NCBI GenBank assembly: GCA_028718985.1
Contig: JAQUKQ010000011.1
Span: 1-47,238 of the forward strand
Reading direction: 5' to 3'
Length of the DNA stretch: 47,238 nucleotides
Origin: Desulfobulbaceae bacterium
GTDB lineage: Bacteria; Desulfobacterota; Desulfobulbia; Desulfobulbales; VMSU01
Shown here: in pieces, positions 42,014 through 47,238 of the stretch
Numbering within the stretch: position 1 is the stretch's first letter
Layout: the number at the start of each line of letters is the position of its first letter
The notes under the pieces: generated by a model
The model's database searches: none
What the model was told of the DNA's origin: nothing
The model's input: only the letters and a program-made list of their open reading frames with translations
Position numbers and translations under genes: made by a program

Positions 42014-42648
42014 TATTTTATACGATGGATCTGCGATATCTCATCCGGGCAGGTTACGCAGACATCGAGATCTTTGAGGATGCCATCCCCAATGCCATAT
42101 ATCCAGCCGTGGACTGTCAGTTCTTGTCCGGCTTTCCATGCATTTTGAACAATCGTGGTGTGGCAGACATTGGCCACTTGCTCAATCACATTGAGTTCGC
42201 AAAGAAGGTTGAACTTTTCCTGCTCGCTGTTTAAGGCGTTGATGTGCTCCTGGTAGTAACGATAGACGTCTTTGATATTGCGCAACCAGTTGTCGATCAA
42301 TCCGTGCTCCTGATTATCCATGGCGGCTTTGATGCCGCTGCACCCATAATGACCGCAGACGATGATGTGCTTGATCTGCAGGACATCGACGGCGAATTGG
42401 ATGACGGAGAGGCAGTTCAGGTCGGTGTGGATGACGAGGTTGGCGATATTGCGGTGTACGAAAATCTTCCCCGGCAGCATATCGAGTATCTCGTTGGCTG
42501 GCACGCGACTGTCGGCGCAACCGATCCATAAATACTCGGGGTTTTGCTGTTCAGAGAGTTTTGTGAAGAAGTCAGGGTCTGAGGATTTGATTTTTCGGGC
42601 CCAGTTTTGATTTTGTTCAAAGAGTTGTTTCAAGATGCGCATTGACAT
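42013..42648 (-). CDS. can: beta-class carbonic anhydrase
   Basis: The 211-residue enzyme interconverts CO2 and bicarbonate. The zinc ligands are in IGCADSRVPANEI (Cys, with the catalytic Asp-Arg dyad) and VCGHYGCSGIKAA (His and Cys). Its C-terminal half has WLRNIKDVYRYYQEHINAL, typical of the Can/CynT subgroup. TTAGGAAAA precedes the ATG. It is translationally coupled to murJ; a functional link is not obvious. Confidence 0.95.
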   Translation of the reverse strand: MSMRILKQLFEQNQNWARKIKSSDPDFFTKLSEQQNPEYLWIGCADSRVPANEILDMLPGKIFVHRNIANLVIHTDLNCLSVIQFAVDVLQIKHIIVCGHYGCSGIKAAMDNQEHGLIDNWLRNIKDVYRYYQEHINALNSEQEKFNLLCELNVIEQVANVCHTTIVQNAWKAGQELTVHGWIYGIGDGILKDLDVCVTCPDEISQIHRIK

Positions 42649-42783
42649 TTTTCCTAAGAAAAAAAATATTTATCGGTTGACAACTGTATCTCTTTCTATT
42701 AGCGATTAATTTCCGGCACTTCGCAGAGTATGCACAACTGATTGCATGTAATCCCATCAATTTTCTTACCCACGGAGAACTCC

Positions 42784-44850
42784 ATGAAAGAGATTCAGAT
42801 GATACGGAATATCGGTTTGTTTGGACATGGCAAATGCGGCAAGACCTCTTTGGCGGAGGCCTTACTCTTTACCGCAGGCAAAAACACCCGCCTGGGCAAA
42901 GTTGATAACGGTTCCTCCTGTATGGATTTTGAGCCGGAAGAAATTTCGCACCATCTCTCTTTGAGTTCTGCCTTTAACACCTTTGATTGGGGGCAGCATA
43001 GCATCTTTCTGACTGATACCCCCGGGGACGACAACTTTTTAAATGATTCCTTCTCTGCCGCGCAAGTGGTTGATGCTGCAATTCTTGTCATTGGCGCAGT
43101 CTTGGGAGTCAAACACCAAACGGAAAAGTTTGTCAATTTATTAGCGGAAAATCATCTCCCCGGCCTGATCTTTATCAATAAGATGGACAGGGAACGGGCG
43201 GATTTTCAAAAAACTATCGCCGAGATCAGGGCCGAATTGCCGATCAAGGCAGCTGTGCTGCACCTTCCCATTGGCTCTGAGGCCGATTTTAAGGGGGTGG
43301 TTGATCTGCTCAGCCAAGAGGCCTATCTCTTCGATGGCAATACCGGTAAGGTGAAAAAAGGACCGGTACCGATGGAGATGCAAAATTATGTTGCCACCTG
43401 CCTTGATTGTCTGATGGAACAGGTGGCGGAAACCGATGACACCCTTCTTGAAAAATTCTTGGAAGAGGAGATTTTAACCGGGGAGGATCTCAGGCAGGGG
43501 CTGATCCGCGCCTTCAAGACCGGCAAACTGTATCCTGTATTAGCCGGTTCCGCCCTTTGTAATTTCGGTATCGAGCCCTTGCTCAATGCCCTTATCGACT
43601 TTCTGCCTTCACCGCTGGAGCGCCCGGCCTTTGTCGGGGTCAATCCCAAAACCTTGGAGCCATGTGAGCGAAAATCGAATCTTGATGAGCCATTTTCAGC
43701 GCTGGTCTTTAAGACCATGGCCGATCCCTATGCCGGCAGGCTCTCCATTTTTCGGGTGATGTCCGGCAGCTTGTCTGGAGATACCTTTCTCAATGCCAAT
43801 AAAGATGTCCGTGAAAAATTCGGGCAACTTCTTCTCGTGGAGGGCAAGAACACGAGTCCGGTTGACTGTGTTGGTCCTGGTATGATCGTGGCCGTGTCCA
43901 AACTGAAGGAGACCGTTACCGGTCACACCCTCTGTGATGAGGCGAACCCGATTCTTTATGTGGCCAAGCCGCCTATCAGTCCGGTTGTCTCGTACGCTGT
44001 GACTACCAGTAAACGGGATGACGAGGACAAGGTCTTTGCCGCCATCAGTAAAATGCTCGAGGAAGATCCAACCCTGCGCTTGACTCGCGAGAAGCAGACG
44101 AATGAAATCCTTCTTTCCGGGGTTGGTCAAGTCCATCTGAAAATTATTGGTGAAAAAATTAAACGTAAGTATGGGGTAGACATGGAGTTGCAGACCCCAA
44201 AAGTCCCTTATCGCGAGACGATTAAGGGCAAGGCCACGGTTCAGTATCGGCATAAGAAGCAGTCTGGCGGTCACGGGCAGTTTGCCGATAACTGGTTGGA
44301 GATCGAACCGATGCCGCGTGGTTGTGGCTATCAATTTGATGACAGGATTGTTGGTGGCGTTATCCCGCGTCAGTATATCCCTGCGGTTGATAAAGGGGTG
44401 CAAGAGGTTATGGAGCAAGGCATCCTGGCAGGCTACCCGGTTGTAGACGTTAAGGTTGGACTCATTGATGGATCTTTCCACAATGTCGATTCGTCGGAGA
44501 TGGCTTTTAAGATCTCCGGTGGTATGGCCTTTAAAAAAGGGTTCATGGAGGCCAGCCCGGTCTTGCTCGAACCTGTGTTGAACATGACGATTCAGGTGCC
44601 AGCCGAGTGTGTTGGTGATGTCATCGGCGACCTGAACAGCCGCCGAGGGAAAGTGATGGGTATGGATTCAGGGGCAAAACTCGAAGTGATTGTCGCTCAG
44701 GCCCCAATGGCAGAGATCTTGGAATACGCCACGGCATTGACTGCCATCACCGGTGGACGCGGTCAGTTTGCCACCGAGTTTTCGCATTATCACGAGGTGC
44801 CGGCCCATCTGGCGAGTGCTATTACTGCGGAGAACAGCAGAGGTGAGTGA
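42784..44850 (+). CDS. elongation factor G-like GTPase (EF-G paralogue)
   Basis: The 688-residue protein has the full EF-G layout: G domain with P-loop GHGKCGKTSL, switch-region DTPGDDNF and specificity motif NKMDRERADF; domain II near 300; domain III; and domains IV-V (GGVIPRQYIPAVDKGVQE and the C-terminal GGRGQF). The P-loop departs from the HIDAGKTT of translational EF-G, and the sequence belongs to the EF-G-like family found beside a true EF-G in many Desulfobacterota. The cellular role is not settled; ribosome recycling or a stress function are options. The start at 42784 follows GGAG; the frame is open to 42742. Confidence 0.92.
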   Translation: MKEIQMIRNIGLFGHGKCGKTSLAEALLFTAGKNTRLGKVDNGSSCMDFEPEEISHHLSLSSAFNTFDWGQHSIFLTDTPGDDNFLNDSFSAAQVVDAAILVIGAVLGVKHQTEKFVNLLAENHLPGLIFINKMDRERADFQKTIAEIRAELPIKAAVLHLPIGSEADFKGVVDLLSQEAYLFDGNTGKVKKGPVPMEMQNYVATCLDCLMEQVAETDDTLLEKFLEEEILTGEDLRQGLIRAFKTGKLYPVLAGSALCNFGIEPLLNALIDFLPSPLERPAFVGVNPKTLEPCERKSNLDEPFSALVFKTMADPYAGRLSIFRVMSGSLSGDTFLNANKDVREKFGQLLLVEGKNTSPVDCVGPGMIVAVSKLKETVTGHTLCDEANPILYVAKPPISPVVSYAVTTSKRDDEDKVFAAISKMLEEDPTLRLTREKQTNEILLSGVGQVHLKIIGEKIKRKYGVDMELQTPKVPYRETIKGKATVQYRHKKQSGGHGQFADNWLEIEPMPRGCGYQFDDRIVGGVIPRQYIPAVDKGVQEVMEQGILAGYPVVDVKVGLIDGSFHNVDSSEMAFKISGGMAFKKGFMEASPVLLEPVLNMTIQVPAECVGDVIGDLNSRRGKVMGMDSGAKLEVIVAQAPMAEILEYATALTAITGGRGQFATEFSHYHEVPAHLASAITAENSRGE

Positions 44851-44919
44851 GGCAAGTTGCGTGTTGCCTCATAGATTGCTTATGATGCAGAAGGGGATGG
44901 CGGAAACGGCATGGAGGGT

Positions 44920-45005
44920 TTGGCAAGATCGGGGGGAGCGGGGGTGGTGCTCCTCTCTCTGACCTGGTTCGGGTTACGGCATGCGCGAGCAAGGGTCGTA
45001 CGTGG
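44920..45005 (-). ncRNA. uncertain structured RNA, weak SRP-RNA-like segment
   Basis: In the gap between two convergent genes the minus strand reads CCGAACCAGGTCAG, which resembles the 5' side of the bacterial SRP RNA tip, followed by GGAGCACC, which resembles the AGCAGCC 3' side. The apical stem and GGAA tetraloop that SRP RNA needs are missing: only AGAGA lies between. A separate GGAGC/GCTCC hairpin is visible. I regard this as an unproven candidate. Confidence 0.2.
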
Positions 45006-45007
45006 AG

Positions 45008-46060
45008 TCAGATGATCTCAACAGGGGCATCGCCTTCATGCGAGAGCGATGCGATTTCGCCAATCAGATAAGGTGTTTCATTTAACGCCGACAACTGGCC
45101 CATGATGTCATCAACCTCTTTGGCCGGCACAATCAAGATCATGCCGATGCCGCAATTAAAGGTTCGGAACATATCCTCCGTAGAGACCTTGCCTTTTGTC
45201 TTGAGAAAATCAAAGACAGGAGGTTTTTTCCATGAAGCCTGTTTGATGACGGCTTTGCAGCCGTTGGGCAACACTCTTGGTATGTTGTCGGTGAAACCAC
45301 CGCCGGTGATGTGCACGACGCCGTGAACATGAAAGTTTTTGATAACGTTCAGTACCGTTTCGGTATAAATCCGGGTCGGCTTCAGGAGGGCTTCTCCAAG
45401 CGTGCTGCCCAACTCCTCAATCTTGTCCGTAACCGACAATCCCAACTCTTCAAAACAGATTTTACGCACTAACGAATAGCCGTTGCTGTGAATACCGCTT
45501 GAAGCGAGACCGATCAACTTGTTGCCCACCTTGACCTCACTGCCGTCAATGATCTCATTACGCTCGGCTATGCCGACAGTGAATCCGGCAAGGTCGTAAG
45601 AGCCCGTGGCGTAGTGGCCTGGCATCTCTGCGGTTTCTCCGCCAATCAGCGAACATTTGGCCATTTCGCAGCCCTTGGCGATACCGCGAACCACATCAGT
45701 CGCCTGATCGACATCGAGCTCTCCCACCGCAAAGTAATCGAGAAAAAAGAGAGGACGGGCACCTGATACCACCACGTCGTTGACACACATCGCGACTAGG
45801 TCAATGCCAATGGTGTCATGCTTGTTGCAGAGCTCTGCAATTTTGAGCTTGGTGCCGACTCCATCCGTCGAAGAGACCAGCACAGGGTCTTTGTAGCGGC
45901 CACTGCCCAAGGCGAAAAGACCACCAAAGCCGCCGATGTCGGTTAGGACTCCTCGTTGAAATGTCGCTGATACCAGAGGTTTGATTCTGTCGATAAAACT
46001 GTTGGCTTTGTCAATGTCAACGCCGGCTTCGGTATATCGTGATCTTTTTGTCTCGCTCAT
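45008..46060 (-). CDS. purM: phosphoribosylformylglycinamidine cyclo-ligase (AIR synthetase)
   Basis: The 350-residue PurM closes the imidazole ring in purine synthesis, using ATP. Signatures are YTEAGVDIDKANSFI at the N-terminus, STDGVGTKLKIAE (ATP/metal region), DLVAMCVNDVVVSGARPLFF and GGETAEMPGHY. The C-terminal half has HITGGGFTDNIPRVLP. I start at the ATG at 46060, where homology begins; the frame continues open to 46138 but would run through the upstream terminator. The ribosome site is weak. Confidence 0.95.
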   Translation of the reverse strand: MSETKRSRYTEAGVDIDKANSFIDRIKPLVSATFQRGVLTDIGGFGGLFALGSGRYKDPVLVSSTDGVGTKLKIAELCNKHDTIGIDLVAMCVNDVVVSGARPLFFLDYFAVGELDVDQATDVVRGIAKGCEMAKCSLIGGETAEMPGHYATGSYDLAGFTVGIAERNEIIDGSEVKVGNKLIGLASSGIHSNGYSLVRKICFEELGLSVTDKIEELGSTLGEALLKPTRIYTETVLNVIKNFHVHGVVHITGGGFTDNIPRVLPNGCKAVIKQASWKKPPVFDFLKTKGKVSTEDMFRTFNCGIGMILIVPAKEVDDIMGQLSALNETPYLIGEIASLSHEGDAPVEII

Positions 46061-46103
46061 AATGTGATTAGTGCCAAAATGTCGTGTTGTCTGAGCCCAT
46101 GCT

Positions 46104-46136
46104 AAAAAAAGAACGAGACCAAAAGTGATCTCGTTC
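46104..46136 (-). terminator. rho-independent terminator upstream of purM
   Basis: On the minus strand GAACGAGATC and GGTCTCGTTC form a 10-bp stem with one wobble around a 6-nt loop, followed by TTTTTTT. It ends the transcript of the DUF255 gene and separates it from purM. Confidence 0.88.
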
Positions 46137-46212
46137 AACGAGTATTATCTGTTATTTTCTCCTGTCGATCAGTATCCCTTTTGTAATATTCATAGCGCCA
46201 AAAGTCAATTCG

Positions 46213-47238
46213 TTATTTGATCAACATCTTCTGTAAGACGTCAGGGTCGGTGGTGGGTTGTTGGCAAGCGAAATTTTCGCAAACGTACGCTGTCGCTTTA
46301 CCATTTTGCTTGGTCATGTAGCTCAGCGTTGTCAGCTTTTTGGCAAGCGATGGGGGCTGGTTGCCATCGGACAACAGCATGACTTTGTTTGGCAGGAAAA
46401 GTTCTGCCGCAACCCGTTGCATCGCCATGGTGTCGGCGGTGTTTCTGTCACCAGCAATGACTATCTGCATCGGTTTTTGACGCTTGAATTCGTATGCGAC
46501 AAGCATCTGCGGCAAGGCGTTTGGGGATTGGCGAAGTTGGTTGGCAAAGGCCAAGATAGTTTTGTCGGCCTTGGCCAATAACTCAGCAGAACCGAAGAGG
46601 CTGCCCAGTCGCAACAGGTTCAATGCCGCGACTGAATTAGCCGCCGGTTCGGCACCGTCATAGTCGCCCTTCATCCGCATGATGACCGATTTGTCCTCTC
46701 CTGTGGTCTCGAAAAAACCACCCCCCTTATCGTCTTCAAAGAGAGAGATCTGTTTTTCGGTCAATTTCGCTGCCAAATCGAGCCACTGCCAATCAAAGGA
46801 CGCCTCGTAAAGATCAAGAAATCCCTGCACGGTAAAGGCGTAATCCTCCAGCATGCCGTCGATAGCGGCCTCTCCGTCCCGGAATCGGTGCCATAGTCTT
46901 CCTGTATGGTGGTTTGTCATTTTGTCCCGCAAAAAAATGGCCACCTCCTCAGCGGCATTTTTGTACCGTGGCTGGTTTAACACGAGATACCCTTTGGCCA
47001 AGGCGCTAAGCATCAGGCCATTCCAGCTGCTCAACACCTTGTCGTCCAAGTGGGGACGTGGCCGTTTATCTCGTGCGGCGAGCAATTTTTTGTTTGCTGT
47101 TGTAAGAAGTATCTGGGCCTCCTTCTCGTCGATTTTAAAGGCTTGAGCTGTCTCTTGGATACTTTTGGCGAGATAGAGGATGTTTTTTTCTCGAAAATCT
47201 CCATGAGGATCATCTGGGGCGTTGCCCTTTGGCTCGAC
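46213..47238 (-). CDS. DUF255 / YyaL-type thioredoxin-domain protein, C-terminal part
   Basis: The minus-strand frame stays open to the right edge, so only the last 341 residues are present and the start is outside. The segment DPHGDFREKNILYLA and DKRPRPHLDDKVLSSWNGLM are signatures of the DUF255 (spermatogenesis-associated protein 20 / YyaL) family. There an N-terminal thioredoxin-like domain is joined to an (alpha/alpha)6-barrel resembling N-acylglucosamine 2-epimerase. The barrel motifs GMLEDYAFTVQGFLDLYEA and GAEPAANSVAALNLLRLG are intact. The thioredoxin domain would lie beyond the window. The function of the family is poorly known. A terminator follows 76 bp after the stop. Confidence 0.92.
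   Translation of the reverse strand, partial: VEPKGNAPDDPHGDFREKNILYLAKSIQETAQAFKIDEKEAQILLTTANKKLLAARDKRPRPHLDDKVLSSWNGLMLSALAKGYLVLNQPRYKNAAEEVAIFLRDKMTNHHTGRLWHRFRDGEAAIDGMLEDYAFTVQGFLDLYEASFDWQWLDLAAKLTEKQISLFEDDKGGGFFETTGEDKSVIMRMKGDYDGAEPAANSVAALNLLRLGSLFGSAELLAKADKTILAFANQLRQSPNALPQMLVAYEFKRQKPMQIVIAGDRNTADTMAMQRVAAELFLPNKVMLLSDGNQPPSLAKKLTTLSYMTKQNGKATAYVCENFACQQPTTDPDVLQKMLIK

Noticed and set aside
42677-42702. TTGACA plus TATTAG as a promoter for the EF-G-like gene
   Set aside because: The spacing is only 14 bp, too short for a normal sigma-70 promoter.

Overview
The window looks like the chromosome of an anaerobic, Gram-negative Desulfobacterota bacterium, probably of the Desulfobulbales kind. 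LpxK and WaaA indicate an LPS outer membrane. A near-perfect sigma-54 promoter, a NifU/NifS pair with no nitrogenase genes in sight, a hom/apgM-like pair and a very likely UGA-encoded selenocysteine all fit that group. This placement is inference from gene content; no 16S rRNA or other strict marker is present.

Region 1 (1-6155) is integration debris around two tRNA genes. It holds an HU gene, an intact tyrosine recombinase facing tRNA-Arg(CCT) with arm-type repeats between them, a second recombinase reduced to a pseudogene with three in-frame stops, a methyltransferase N-terminal fragment, an intact beta-hydroxyacid dehydrogenase, a cold-shock-domain fragment, and a membrane-bound diguanylate cyclase.

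Region 2 (6156-20146) is a 14-kb integrative element in the 3' half of the initiator tRNA-fMet gene. A perfect 63-nt direct repeat marks both ends, TGCGGGGAAT-type arm sites lie just inside each end, and the integrase sits beside the left end. The cargo is a regulatory/replication module (AlpA-like HTH, small ORF, winged-helix replication-like protein with iteron-like repeats in its 3' end), a HTH/zinc-ribbon protein with a second tyrosine recombinase, and one tightly packed six-gene operon: hsdR, hsdM, hsdS, a STAS+GHKL ATPase fusion, a DUF4325-type STAS-like protein and a PIN-domain nuclease. The last three genes joined to a type I restriction system look like an uncharacterised defence add-on, possibly a partner-switch-controlled RNase. 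The 1.3 kb right of it is gene-free but rich in inverted repeats.

Region 3 (20176-47238) is ordinary core chromosome: hom - apgM-like (candidate homoserine kinase) - ybgC; two large PAS histidine kinases; znuACB zinc uptake; thyX; arsC with a coupled small [2Fe-2S] selenoprotein carrying a SECIS-like hairpin; nifU-nifS; a sigma-54-driven NlpC/P60-like protein; lpxK-waaA; rsmE; beta-carbonic anhydrase - murJ; an EF-G-like GTPase; purM; and the 3' part of a DUF255 thioredoxin-domain gene running off the right edge. The two most rewarding items are the PIN/STAS/ATPase restriction operon (11885-18751) and the UGA-containing gene (31594-31842).
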